Shown here in pieces: positions 8,732-18,198 of a DNA stretch of 40,549 nucleotides. Origin of the DNA: Pseudomonadota bacterium (GTDB taxonomy: Bacteria; Pseudomonadota; Alphaproteobacteria; Rhizobiales; Xanthobacteraceae); contig JAKAHJ010000002.1 of assembly GCA_021815055.1 (NCBI GenBank), positions 1-40,549 on the forward strand. Direction: 5' to 3'. Positions within the stretch are counted from its first letter, which is position 1; every line of letters starts with the position of its first letter. Made by a program: the position numbers and the translations under genes. The notes below the pieces were generated by a model. The model was not told where the DNA came from. It was given only the letters and a program-made list of their open reading frames with translations, and searched no databases.

Positions 8732-9688
8732 ATGCGCAGCTATCTCGACTTCGAAAAACCGGTGGCCGAACTCGAGGCCAAGGTCGAGGAACTGCGCGCC
8801 ATGGGCGAGAGCGGCGGCGCGGTCCCGGTCGGCGAGGAGATCGGCCGGCTCGAGGCCAGGGCCGCCGCCGCGCTCAAGGAACTCTATGACAGTCTCTCGC
8901 CCTGGCAGAAAACCCAGGTCGCGCGTCATCCGCAGCGGCCGCACTGCCTCGACTATATCGGCGGGCTGATCGCCGACTTCGTGCCGCTCGCCGGCGACCG
9001 CAAGTTCGGCGAGGACGAGGCCATTGTCGGCGGCTTCGGCCGCTTCCGCGGCGAGAGCGTCTGTGTGATCGGGCACGAAAAGGGCGCCGACACCGAAAGC
9101 CGCCTCAGGCACAATTTCGGCATGGCGCGGCCGGAGGGTTACCGCAAGGCGGTCCGGCTGATGGAAATGGCCGATCGCTTCGGCCTGCCGGTGATCTGCC
9201 TGGTCGACACCGCCGGCGCCTATCCCGGCATCGGCGCGGAAGAACGCGGCCAGGCCGAGGCCATCGCCCGTTCGACCGATGCCTGCCTCGGCCTGTGCGT
9301 ACCCAATGTCGCGGTGGTCCTGGGCGAAGGCGGCTCGGGCGGCGCCATTGCGCTCGCCACCGCCAACCGCGTGCTGATGCTCGAGCATGCCATCTACAGC
9401 GTGATCTCGCCGGAAGGCGCCGCCTCAATTTTGTGGCGCGACACCACGAAGGCGCAGGACGCAGCCACCAACATGAAGATCACCGCCCAGGACATGGTCC
9501 GTTTCGGGATCATCGACAGCGTGATTCCGGAGCCGGTGGGAGGCGCCCATCGCGACCCGGCTGCCGCCATCGCGACCGCGGGGGAAGCCATCGCCAATGC
9601 CCTCAGCGAGCTGCGCGGGCTCGCCGGAGACGCTGCCCGCCGTCAGCGGCGGGAGAAGTTTCTCGCCATGGGCCGGGCCCGCGGCTAG
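8732..9688 (+). CDS. accA: Acetyl-CoA carboxylase carboxyltransferase subunit alpha
   Basis: [21 protein letters not shown]...[40 protein letters not shown]. Confidence 0.96.
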   Translation: MRSYLDFEKPVAELEAKVEELRAMGESGGAVPVGEEIGRLEARAAAALKELYDSLSPWQKTQVARHPQRPHCLDYIGGLIADFVPLAGDRKFGEDEAIVGGFGRFRGESVCVIGHEKGADTESRLRHNFGMARPEGYRKAVRLMEMADRFGLPVICLVDTAGAYPGIGAEERGQAEAIARSTDACLGLCVPNVAVVLGEGGSGGAIALATANRVLMLEHAIYSVISPEGAASILWRDTTKAQDAATNMKITAQDMVRFGIIDSVIPEPVGGAHRDPAAAIATAGEAIANALSELRGLAGDAARRQRREKFLAMGRARG

Positions 9689-9867
9689 AGAGGCCCCTTC
9701 GCGGCACCACCCCCGGCGCGGGGCCAAAGCATTGCAAAATTTGAGTTTACAGCCGATTTACCATAGACTTAGCGGTAGCCGACCGCGGCCTTGTTTGCCT
9801 TGCCGATGCCACATCTTATAGCTAACGATATATCAATGAGGGCCCTGCCCTTCGGGGAGTATCGCGT

Positions 9868-11397
9868 TTGAAACGACCCCTGGTACGCGCGCTGTTGGCG
9901 TCGGCGGCTCTTGCCGCCGCGGTCATGCTCGCCGGCTGCAATGCAGACGACATCACCCCGACCGGCCGCGCACAGGCCCCCTTGTCCGACAGGATGGTCT
10001 CGCTCATCGGCGAGAAGAACATGGACAAGGATTCGCCGATCCTGGTCCGCCTGTTCAAGGAAGAGTCCGAGCTCGAAGTCTGGAAGAAGAATCGCGACGG
10101 CGAATTCGCACTGTTGAAGACCTATCCGGTCTGCCGCTGGTCGGGCGATCTCGGCCCCAAGAAGAAGGAAGGCGACCGGCAGGCGCCCGAGGGCTTCTAT
10201 ACGATCACCCCCGGGCTGATGAACCCGAACTCCAGCTATTATCTTGCCTTCAATACCGGCTTTCCGAACGCCTACGATCGCTCGCACGGCTATACCGGGT
10301 CCGATCTGATGGTGCATGGCGATTGCTCCTCGCGCGGCTGCTACGCCATGACCGACGAGCAGATCCAGGAGATTTACGCGCTGGCGCGCGAATCGTTCTT
10401 CGGCGGCCAGAAGGCTTTTCAGTTTGAAGCCTTCCCGTTCCGCATGACCGCGCTGAACATGGCCCGGCATCGCAACAATCCGAACTTCGCGTTCTGGAAA
10501 ATGCTCAAGGAAGGCTACGACCACTTCGAGGCGACCCGGCAGGAGCCGAAGGTGGCGGTGTGCGAGAAGCGCTATGTGTTCGATCCGGCGGCGCCCGATG
10601 GCGCGGCCCGAGATCCCTCCTTCAGCCCGGCCGGCAAGTGCCCGGCCTACCAGATCGACAAGACCATAGCCGATGCGGTGCTCGACCGCCGCCGCAGCGA
10701 ACAGTTGAAAATGGCCGAGTACATCGCCCAAGGGGTCCCCACGGCCGCGCCGCATGTCGGCGATGGCGGCATGAACCCCGTGTTCGCCGAGAAGCTTAAC
10801 CCTCAGCCGGGATACGACAGCAAAGGCCGCCTGGTCGAAGTCGCTAGCGCGCCGGGCGCCCTGCCGCGCACAGGCGGCATACCGGCCACGACCGTGGTGC
10901 TGCCGCAGACACAGCCGGAAACGCAGGTCGCGGCCCAGCCGGCGGTGCTCGCCAGCGTGCCTATGCCGGAGCCCGCGCCGCAGCTTAAAGTCGGCACGGC
11001 GCCGCAGCAGCAGCCGACCACAATCGCCGGGCTGATCGGCAACCTGTTTGGCGGGTCGCAGGCGCAAGCCAATACGGCGGCAGCCACCGGTAAGCCGGTG
11101 GCGCTGCGCGGCACCAGCAGCGCAATGGCCGCCAAGCCGCAGCAACGCGCTCCCCGGCGCAGCGCCGCCGAACCGCCCGCCGGCAAGCCGCACGCGACAA
11201 CAGCGCGGCCAAAAGCGGTGGCGACTGCGTCTCCGACACCGCCGGCGCAGGCCAGCGTACCAACTGCTGCTGCTCCCGCGCCAGAAATCCGGACCGCTTT
11301 CTCGACGCCTTCGGCGGGCGGCGACGGCATGGTTTCCGGCGCGCAGCCGGTGGTCCCAGCCGGCTCCTTCTCCGCGCGCTGGTACGGCTTGCGCTAG
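9868..11397 (+). CDS. Lipoprotein murein L,D-transpeptidase (YafK/YkuD type) with long Ala/Pro/Gln-rich tail
   Basis: TTG start, lipobox LAGC, catalytic segment DLMVHGDCSSRGCYAMTDEQIQEIYAL, low-complexity C-terminal region. Confidence 0.88.
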   Translation: MKRPLVRALLASAALAAAVMLAGCNADDITPTGRAQAPLSDRMVSLIGEKNMDKDSPILVRLFKEESELEVWKKNRDGEFALLKTYPVCRWSGDLGPKKKEGDRQAPEGFYTITPGLMNPNSSYYLAFNTGFPNAYDRSHGYTGSDLMVHGDCSSRGCYAMTDEQIQEIYALARESFFGGQKAFQFEAFPFRMTALNMARHRNNPNFAFWKMLKEGYDHFEATRQEPKVAVCEKRYVFDPAAPDGAARDPSFSPAGKCPAYQIDKTIADAVLDRRRSEQLKMAEYIAQGVPTAAPHVGDGGMNPVFAEKLNPQPGYDSKGRLVEVASAPGALPRTGGIPATTVVLPQTQPETQVAAQPAVLASVPMPEPAPQLKVGTAPQQQPTTIAGLIGNLFGGSQAQANTAAATGKPVALRGTSSAMAAKPQQRAPRRSAAEPPAGKPHATTARPKAVATASPTPPAQASVPTAAAPAPEIRTAFSTPSAGGDGMVSGAQPVVPAGSFSARWYGLR

Positions 11398-11456
11398 TTC
11401 GATTTAAATTTCCGGCGCGTGCGAGTCCGTTAGAGATTCACGCGCTACTCTTCGAC

Positions 11457-11723
11457 ATGCCCGCCTTCGTCTATGTCCTCGGCACCTTGGCCAAGAACCG
11501 CCATCTGACCTATGTCGGCTGGACCGATGACGTCGCGCGCCGGCTCGCCCAGCACAACGCCGGCAAGGGCGCGCGTACGACGCGAGGGCGCGTCTGGGTG
11601 CTGCTGCATTCGGAATGCTGCGCGAGCCGGCGCGCGGCCATGAGCCGCGAATGGCACCTCAAGCGCGACCGCGCATTTCGCAGAAAACTGGCACAAGCCT
11701 TGAAAGCCGAACACACACGCTGA
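11457..11723 (+). CDS. GIY-YIG nuclease family protein
   Basis: FVYVLGTLAKNRHLTYVGWTDDVARRLAQHNAGKGARTTRGRVWVLLH. Confidence 0.92.
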   Translation: MPAFVYVLGTLAKNRHLTYVGWTDDVARRLAQHNAGKGARTTRGRVWVLLHSECCASRRAAMSREWHLKRDRAFRRKLAQALKAEHTR

Positions 11724-11850
11724 ACGCTCCGCATGTTTGGCTTTGCCGATCCGGCGACAGATTGAAGCAATTTCGACGGGTTCCCAAAACCAGATGTAAC
11801 GAGTTTCACTTACAGTGCCGTGCGCCGATACCGTGCCGCTGGAGAAAAAA

Positions 11851-12144
11851 ATGGGAAGGTTTCAAACCGTTCTTGCCGTGCGCGAGCGCCGCAAGTCGCA
11901 CCGTTACGATGTGCTGGTGAACGCGTCGATCGCGGTCGACAGCGCGGCGATGCCGCAACGCTGCGTCATTCACGATATCTCGCAGACCGGCGCGCTCATC
12001 GAGATCGATACCGATGAAGCACCCGAGAATTTTACGCTCACCTTTACGCGCGAATGCCGCATCGTTCGCCGCAATGTCAGGGGCAAGAAAATCGGCGTCG
12101 AGTTCCTGTTACCATGGTCGGTATCATCCGAGGGAAATGATTAA
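11851..12144 (+). CDS. PilZ domain protein
   Basis: RERRKSHRYDVLVNASIAVDSAAMPQRCVIHDISQTGALIEIDTDEAPENFTLTF...KIGVEFL; RRxxR-like motif plus DISxxGA. Confidence 0.88.
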   Translation: MGRFQTVLAVRERRKSHRYDVLVNASIAVDSAAMPQRCVIHDISQTGALIEIDTDEAPENFTLTFTRECRIVRRNVRGKKIGVEFLLPWSVSSEGND

Positions 12145-12146
12145 AA

Positions 12147-12165
12147 GGTCGGCTTCGGCCCGACC
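12147..12165 (+). terminator. Candidate hairpin terminator after the PilZ gene
   Basis: GGTCGG-CTTCGGC-CCGACC directly after the PilZ stop codon; no clear U-tract. Confidence 0.4.
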
Positions 12166-12346
12166 GTCCCGCATTCGCAATTCGGCCGAAGCGAATCGCA
12201 CAGGCCTGGCTGTTCGGGCGCCGACGAACAGGACATGCTTACCCGCTCCTTCGAGGAAAGCGAGCGGCCCATGCGGCATGCCGCCGATATATTTCGCGAT
12301 AACGCCATGATAATATCGGACGCTGCTCCTGCGCAGGAGCCTTGTC

Positions 12347-12856
12347 GTGCGTCGACCAAAAGCATCATACTGCCGCGTTCACGCTCGTTGGCTGCTCGGT
12401 TTGAGCGCGCGCGGGCGGAGCGGCTCCACCGCTGACCGCCATCGGAGAGGTAGTCGGTGCCGCACGGCGATCGTTGTTCTTGCGCTTGGCTTGGCCTGGC
12501 CGATCACCGCAAGCTGCGAGTCTCTCGATGCTCCCGTATCGAACGATGTTCCGCCGCCGCGTCTCGCCCGGCCGGCGCCCCCGGGCATAGAGGGTCGCGT
12601 GCGCTCGCAGTCCGGTCAGCCGTTACGCGGGGTCGTGGTACTGGTCGATCCTCTCGACAAGCCCAGCCCACCCATCCCCGATGTCGCGAACGCGACAGAT
12701 CAAGCCGGCTACTATTATTGGGCCCTGCCGCCCGGGCGCTATCGCCTGTCCTTCATTCATAATGGAACAAGAATCGCAACCCGCGACGTCGCCATCCCGG
12801 ACGGCCGGCGCATCGTGTCGTTTGACGTTGTCATTGCTGATCGCAAAGAACCGTGA
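12347..12856 (+). CDS. Secreted protein with carboxypeptidase-regulatory-like (Ig-like) domain
   Basis: Hydrophobic segment AIVVLALGLAWPITASC then GIEGRVRSQSGQPLRGVVVLVDPLD...ATDQAGYYYWALPPGRYRLSF; start codon uncertain. Confidence 0.6.
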   Translation: MRRPKASYCRVHARWLLGLSARGRSGSTADRHRRGSRCRTAIVVLALGLAWPITASCESLDAPVSNDVPPPRLARPAPPGIEGRVRSQSGQPLRGVVVLVDPLDKPSPPIPDVANATDQAGYYYWALPPGRYRLSFIHNGTRIATRDVAIPDGRRIVSFDVVIADRKEP

Positions 12857-13082
12857 ATACCCGGAGACGGCGCTCGCCGGGCATCCGCGCATTCATTGCC
12901 GCTCACGCTGTTCTTGCATCGGCACACCGGCCTGCACCTATTGATCGGCACATGAATGGAAGCGGGAACCCTGTTGCGCGTAGGACAAGATGTCGCTCCC
13001 GCGCTTCCTTGACTCAAATGAAATGCAATATTTAGGATCGCATCTTGAAAACCGACGGGGGCGGCGGACCCTTCAGTCTTGC

Positions 13083-13218
13083 AGTCGGAAGAGTCGCGAA
13101 CAGCGACAGGGTGTCCATCTCCGACTGGTTTTGATCGAGGACCACTCCTCGCAGTTTTCCAATAACAGAACTTGCCTGCCTCGCCGATCGCGAAAGACGA
13201 ACGAGTATCGCTCGTTCG
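13083..13218. promoter_or_regulatory. Hairpin-rich candidate leader/ncRNA upstream of the secreted protease
   Basis: AGTCGGA (13083-13089)/TCCGACT (13120-13126) enclosing GTCGC/GCGAC; CGAGGA-CCAC-TCCTCG (13136-13151); CGAACGAG-TATCG-CTCGTTCG (13198-13218). Confidence 0.35.
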
Positions 13219-13337
13219 AAAGATCGGCTCTGGCCGGCGACTATCGTTGACGACGCGCACCGACGTTGAGCGTGCGCAGCCATACAGTTTCGTACAACCG
13301 TTGTTCGCCAAATTGGCGTAGCCATTGGGAGGTACTG

Positions 13338-14291
13338 ATGCAAAATCTCGTCCGCTACTTTCTGATTTGCGCCGTCGCCACCGTCCCCATCAGCGCGGCC
13401 ATTGCTGCACCCGGTGACAACCCGGTTTCTTCCCATGGCGGCGGCGGTCCGATGCCTCGCGCCGAAATCGCAGCCACCGTTTCTCCCTCGGCCGGGACCG
13501 GCTCGACCAGCTTGGCCGAAATTCAAGCAAGTGGCGCTTCGATTCCAGCGCAGCAGCCGTTTCCGCCCAATGGTCTCGCTACGGTCGCCTACGGCAGCGC
13601 CGGAAAGCGCGGCGAGTCGCTCATCAATTGGGATTCCCGGACCCGGGCCTACACGAAGAACTATCCGACCCGGGCGATCGTGTTCATCGAGTATAACGGC
13701 AACCATCTTTGCACGGGCTTTATGTACGCGAGTAATATGGTGGCGACCGCCGGCCATTGCGTGCATACCGGCGGCTCGTCCGGCGCGTGGCGCAACAAAA
13801 ATCTCATGAAAGTCTATGCCGGGCGCGACGGAACCGCCTCCCCCTTTGGCTCATGCGCCGTGACTCGTCTGTGGTCTGTCGTCGGGTGGACGCGGAACAA
13901 GGACTTCCGATACGATTATGGTGCGATGCGCCTCAACTGCACCATCGGCAATACCGTGGGTTGGTTCGGGATGTACACGCACAGTTCGCCAACCGGCCAG
14001 CCGGCCATCATCGGCGGCTATCCGGGTGACAAGCCGCGCGACCAATGGACCAGCGCCGACAAGATTCGCCAATTCAGCACCGAGATGCTCGCCTACCGGA
14101 TGGATACGGTCGGCGGTCATTCCGGCAGCCCGATTTGGCATGATCGGGAGGAGGCGACCGCGACCAACGGCGCATGGGCCATCGGCGTTCACAATTACGG
14201 CGTCGGCGCCTATGGCAGCAACACAAACGCGTCTGCTCGCCTGACCAGCGTTCGGATCCAAAACTACATAAACTGGCGCAACGCTCCGTGA
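13338..14291 (+). CDS. Secreted trypsin-like (V8/glutamyl endopeptidase-like) serine protease
   Basis: Signal peptide MQNLVRYFLICAVATVPISAAIAAP; ATAGHC histidine motif; GGHSGSPIW serine motif; start moved inward from 13266. Confidence 0.88.
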   Translation: MQNLVRYFLICAVATVPISAAIAAPGDNPVSSHGGGGPMPRAEIAATVSPSAGTGSTSLAEIQASGASIPAQQPFPPNGLATVAYGSAGKRGESLINWDSRTRAYTKNYPTRAIVFIEYNGNHLCTGFMYASNMVATAGHCVHTGGSSGAWRNKNLMKVYAGRDGTASPFGSCAVTRLWSVVGWTRNKDFRYDYGAMRLNCTIGNTVGWFGMYTHSSPTGQPAIIGGYPGDKPRDQWTSADKIRQFSTEMLAYRMDTVGGHSGSPIWHDREEATATNGAWAIGVHNYGVGAYGSNTNASARLTSVRIQNYINWRNAP

Positions 14292-14496
14292 CCCATAGGG
14301 TCAGCGCGTTTCGCCAAAGCGATAAGGCGCGGCCGGCATGCCGGCGCCGTCAGTGAAACGAGAGAATCGGGCGTGGCCGGCGTCTGAACGCCTGATTTTG
14401 CCGAGAACTGTATACCGCTCATTCCCCCGACGCGTCTTCGCAAAGACGAGTCGCGGGGACGCGCGGAATTCGCCGTCGATGTAATCGCAAACGACT

Positions 14497-15756
14497 CTAT
14501 TGGCGGGATCGCGTGGCGGCTGTCCGCGTGCGCGTCTCCGGCATCACGAACATGCAAAAGGCCAAGCCGATCGCCGCGACCGACGCGAGCGCCAGGAATG
14601 CGGCGCCCCGGCCGAAGTGATCGCCGAGATAGCCGGACAGCAGCAGGCTGGTCGAGGCGCCCAGTCCGGTGGCTGTGCCGATTGCGCCTTGCGCGAAATT
14701 GAAATGGCCGGATCCGTAGGTGATGTCGACAATCACCAGCGGGACCAGGACTCCGAATACGGCCGCAGCGATACCATCGAGCACCTGGCACGCCACCAGC
14801 AGATACGGATCGTGGACGACGGCAAACAAAAGCGCGCGCAGGGTCAGCGCGCCGAGGCCGATCATAAGCAGTGGGCGGCGCCCCCAGGCTTGCGCCCGCC
14901 GGCCCACCCAGGGCGACATCAAGGCGACGACGATTTGCGGAAGAACCATCGACGCCGCGATCAGCGCCGGCGCCCCGGCGCTCAATTGCGTCGTGACGAA
15001 GCTTCCCAGAAGCGGCAGCATCGCCGCATTGGCCAGTTGGAACAGACCGACAACCAGGGCAAACTCGAGCAGGGCCCGGTTCTGCAGGAGCGTGATGAGC
15101 TTGGTCTGCGGACGCGGCGGGGATTGCGGCTGATCGGCACCGTGCGCGCGGTCGGGATTGATCTCCTCGCCGCGTATATAGGCGAGCGACAGCAATGTCG
15201 GAATCGTAAGCAGGAGCGTCACCAGGAACACGCTGCCGCTCGAGAACAAGTATCCGCAGAGACCCATCCCCGCGGCCGCGACGCCGTTGCCCACTGCGGC
15301 GAACCGGGCGTTACGCCCTAGCCGCAGGCCCATGGCTCCCGGCCCGACCAGCCCCAGGCTGATCGCGGCAATCGCCGGGCCGAGTACGCAGCTTGCCGCG
15401 GCCTGCGTGACGGCGGCGGCAAGGATGACCGGGAAAATCGGCCAGGCCGCATAGGCAAGCGCGGCAGCGCCGATCATCGTCACGGCGACGGCGGCAACCA
15501 AACGTTCCGAGCGGGCGCTGTCGATGATCGCGCCGCCCGGGATTTGCCCAAGCAGGGCGACCAGTCCGCCGACCGAAAGAATCAGGCCGATATCGACCTG
15601 CGTCCATTTTTGCGTCGTCAAATAGACCGAGATGAACGGGCCGAAGCCGGTCTGAACGTCGGCGAGGAAGAAAACGAACCAGTCGAGACCGCGCGTGCTG
15701 CGCAGGGATGGGTCGCGCGCGGGCGGAGGTATGGGATCGCCGCGCACACCAATCAA
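14497..15756 (-). CDS. MFS transporter
   Basis: Polytopic ORF from GLDWFVFFLADVQTGFGPFISVYLTTQKWTQVDIGLILSVGGLVALLGQIPGG; TTG at 15756-15754 is in frame and overlaps the TGA of the PRC gene; the longer ORF to 16227 is antisense-like extension. Confidence 0.83.
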   Translation of the reverse strand: MIGVRGDPIPPPARDPSLRSTRGLDWFVFFLADVQTGFGPFISVYLTTQKWTQVDIGLILSVGGLVALLGQIPGGAIIDSARSERLVAAVAVTMIGAAALAYAAWPIFPVILAAAVTQAAASCVLGPAIAAISLGLVGPGAMGLRLGRNARFAAVGNGVAAAGMGLCGYLFSSGSVFLVTLLLTIPTLLSLAYIRGEEINPDRAHGADQPQSPPRPQTKLITLLQNRALLEFALVVGLFQLANAAMLPLLGSFVTTQLSAGAPALIAASMVLPQIVVALMSPWVGRRAQAWGRRPLLMIGLGALTLRALLFAVVHDPYLLVACQVLDGIAAAVFGVLVPLVIVDITYGSGHFNFAQGAIGTATGLGASTSLLLSGYLGDHFGRGAAFLALASVAAIGLAFCMFVMPETRTRTAATRSRQ

Positions 15757-16229
15757 TTCCCGTTCGTGCCCGACATATCCAATGGCCCAAGCGCACCGGA
15801 CAGCCCGATGACGACCACCGGCTTGCCTTCCTTGTATTCGGGCGCGGCTTTCAATTGGTCGCGCGTCAGAGCCAGCTTGAGGTCTCCGCCCGGCTTGACC
15901 GCGTCCCCGAACTCCAGGGCATTCCAGGCCACGGCGATTTTCCGGCTCCCGACGCCGAGGAAGCCGCCGAAATCGACGATGGCCGCGCGAACGCGTCCGT
16001 CCCGATTGACGATGACATCGACGATGCGGCCCATGTTGTGCCCCTCTGCGTCTTTCACCGCGGTGCCGAGAATGCCGCGCGCATTGCCGTGGCCGATCAC
16101 CGTGACGGACGGAACACCGGCTTTCGCCGGTGCTTCCGCCGCGGCGATACCATCTAGCGCGCCCGAGAGACACAGGATCGCGAGCGCAACCCCAATTCGA
16201 TACCCGCTCGATCGCACGAGGAACCACAC
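15753..16229 (-). CDS. Exported PRC-barrel domain protein
   Basis: Signal-like N-terminus VALAILCLSGALDGIAAAEA; GTAVKDAEGHNMGRIVDVIVNRDGRVRAAIVDFGGFLGVGSRKIAVAWNAL. Confidence 0.85.
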   Translation of the reverse strand: MWFLVRSSGYRIGVALAILCLSGALDGIAAAEAPAKAGVPSVTVIGHGNARGILGTAVKDAEGHNMGRIVDVIVNRDGRVRAAIVDFGGFLGVGSRKIAVAWNALEFGDAVKPGGDLKLALTRDQLKAAPEYKEGKPVVVIGLSGALGPLDMSGTNGN

Positions 16230-16242
16230 TCCTTTGAGCCAG

Positions 16243-18000
16243 CTACACCAACTGCTCTTTCAGCCGATCCATTTCGCGGCACATCAATTCGTAATAGGGC
16301 CCTTTGCGCATCATAAGATCGTCGGGCGCCCCGTCGTCGACCACACGTCCCGCCTTGAGCACGACGACGCGATCGAAATTCCGCAGCGTCGACAGACGGT
16401 GCGCGATGGCGATCACCGTGCGCCTGTGCATGAGCCGGGTGAGCGCCGTCCGCACCGCCTCCTCGGAGTCGCCGTCGAGCGACGCCGTCGCTTCGTCGAG
16501 CAGCAGGATCGGCGAGTTCTTGAGAAAGGCGCGCGCGATCGCGATTCGCTGGCGTTCGCCGCCCGATAATTTGGCACCGCGATCGCCGACGATCATGTCG
16601 AATCCGCCCGGCAAGTCCGGAATGAAGTCGCAGCCGGCGGCCCCGGCCGCCCGCAGCACTTCGCCGTCCGTCGCGTCGGGCCGGCCGTAGCGGATGTTCT
16701 CCATGATCGAGCGGTGGAAAAGCGAAATGTCCTGCGGAACGACCGCGATCGCGGACCGCAGGCTGTCTTGCGTGACGCGCGCGATCTCCTGGCCATCGAT
16801 GAGGATGCGCCCGCCCTGCAGGTCGTAGAAGCGTTGCAAGAGAGCGAACAGCGTCGACTTACCGCTGCCGGATTCGCCGACGATGCCGACCCGCTGATCG
16901 GATTCGATCTGGAGGTTGAAGCCTTCGAACACCGGCCGTTCCGGCGTATAGCCGAAGCGGACGTTTTCGAACTCGATCGACGCCCCGCGCTTCGCCAGTT
17001 GGCCGGCCTCCGGATGATCGCGGAGCTGATGGCCGGCCAGCAGCACGACGAGGGCTTCGGAGAGGCGCGCGAAATGCTGCGTCACGTCCACCAGCGCCAC
17101 CGCGAGGTCGCGCGTCGCGTGCAGCACCGACAGTCCGAGCGTCGCGGTCAATACGACATCGCCGGCGGTGGCGCGGCCGTTCTGCCAAAGCGTCACCGCC
17201 CAGCCGACCAAGCCGATCGCAATGGCGACGGTGGTTATCGCGTGCCCCACCCGAAGGCGTTCGAGGTAGCGAAGGCTCCGGCTGCGGGCGACCATTTCGC
17301 AGTCGACTTTTTCGCCGATGCGCGCGATTTCGCGCGGCGCGGCGCAGAAGGTCTTGACCAGCGAGATGTTGCTGACGACATCGACCATTTCGCCGTCGAC
17401 CGCCGCCGCCTTGGCCGCGAAGTCGTGATGAAGCGGTTGGCCCGCGGCCGCCAGGTAGAACATTCCGACGACGATGATCCCGCCCAGCGCGCTCAGCACG
17501 GTCGCCATCGCGATGCTCACCGTCGCCACCAGATTGATGGCGACGATGGTCGCAAGGCACGGAGGCAGAACGTTGAACACGACCATGTTCTCGATCGCGT
17601 AGACGGCGTTCGAAGTGGCGGTGATGCGGCCCGTGAGCGTGCCGGGTAGCTGACCTGCAAAATAGCTCGGTGCGTGCCCGGTTATGTGCCGGAACAAATC
17701 ACGGCGCAAATCGCCCGTCACATTCACGAATGTCGTGCTCGCGACCCAGCCCGCCGCGCGCCACAGCAGATTGTCGGAGGCGATAAGCGCCGCCATCAAC
17801 AGGAAGGTGAGCCAGACGCTGCTCGCAGGCCCCGAGGTCAGGCTGTCGACGAGAACCTTGAGGCCGTATTGAGTTCCGACCGCGCACATGACCGCGGCCA
17901 CCACGGAACCCGCGATGATCGCATGCGCACGCCAACGCGTCCGCACATACCGACCGACGAAGGCAAAAGGCCTTCCTGCAAACCTCGACAGATCATCCAT
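16243..18000 (-). CDS. ABC transporter, fused permease/ATPase (MsbA-like exporter)
   Basis: TM domain then Walker A GESGSGKST, signature LSGGERQRIAIARAFLKNSPILLLDEATASLD; start at internal MDDLSRFAGRPF. Confidence 0.92.
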   Translation of the reverse strand: MDDLSRFAGRPFAFVGRYVRTRWRAHAIIAGSVVAAVMCAVGTQYGLKVLVDSLTSGPASSVWLTFLLMAALIASDNLLWRAAGWVASTTFVNVTGDLRRDLFRHITGHAPSYFAGQLPGTLTGRITATSNAVYAIENMVVFNVLPPCLATIVAINLVATVSIAMATVLSALGGIIVVGMFYLAAAGQPLHHDFAAKAAAVDGEMVDVVSNISLVKTFCAAPREIARIGEKVDCEMVARSRSLRYLERLRVGHAITTVAIAIGLVGWAVTLWQNGRATAGDVVLTATLGLSVLHATRDLAVALVDVTQHFARLSEALVVLLAGHQLRDHPEAGQLAKRGASIEFENVRFGYTPERPVFEGFNLQIESDQRVGIVGESGSGKSTLFALLQRFYDLQGGRILIDGQEIARVTQDSLRSAIAVVPQDISLFHRSIMENIRYGRPDATDGEVLRAAGAAGCDFIPDLPGGFDMIVGDRGAKLSGGERQRIAIARAFLKNSPILLLDEATASLDGDSEEAVRTALTRLMHRRTVIAIAHRLSTLRNFDRVVVLKAGRVVDDGAPDDLMMRKGPYYELMCREMDRLKEQLV

Positions 18001-18198
18001 AGGCGAGTCCCACCCGGTTCGAATGCCGGTATTTAAAGACCTCACGAATACTCGCATTTGCGCGGATGTCTCGCTTTCGCTGCGGTTTTTCGATCCGCAC
18101 CAACAGGAACAAAATTATCCAGGAAACGTTCCCCGCCTACGGCTGGGCGGCGGCGGGACGGGTTCTCGGATTTTTGACCGGTAAAAAGGATTCGCACG

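Noticed and set aside
9769-11193. 474-aa minus-strand ORF over the L,D-transpeptidase
   Set aside because: Shadow of the supported plus-strand lipoprotein gene
15757-16227. N-terminal extension of the MFS ORF up to 16227
   Set aside because: Arg-rich, non-protein-like and overlaps the well-supported PRC-barrel gene in another frame
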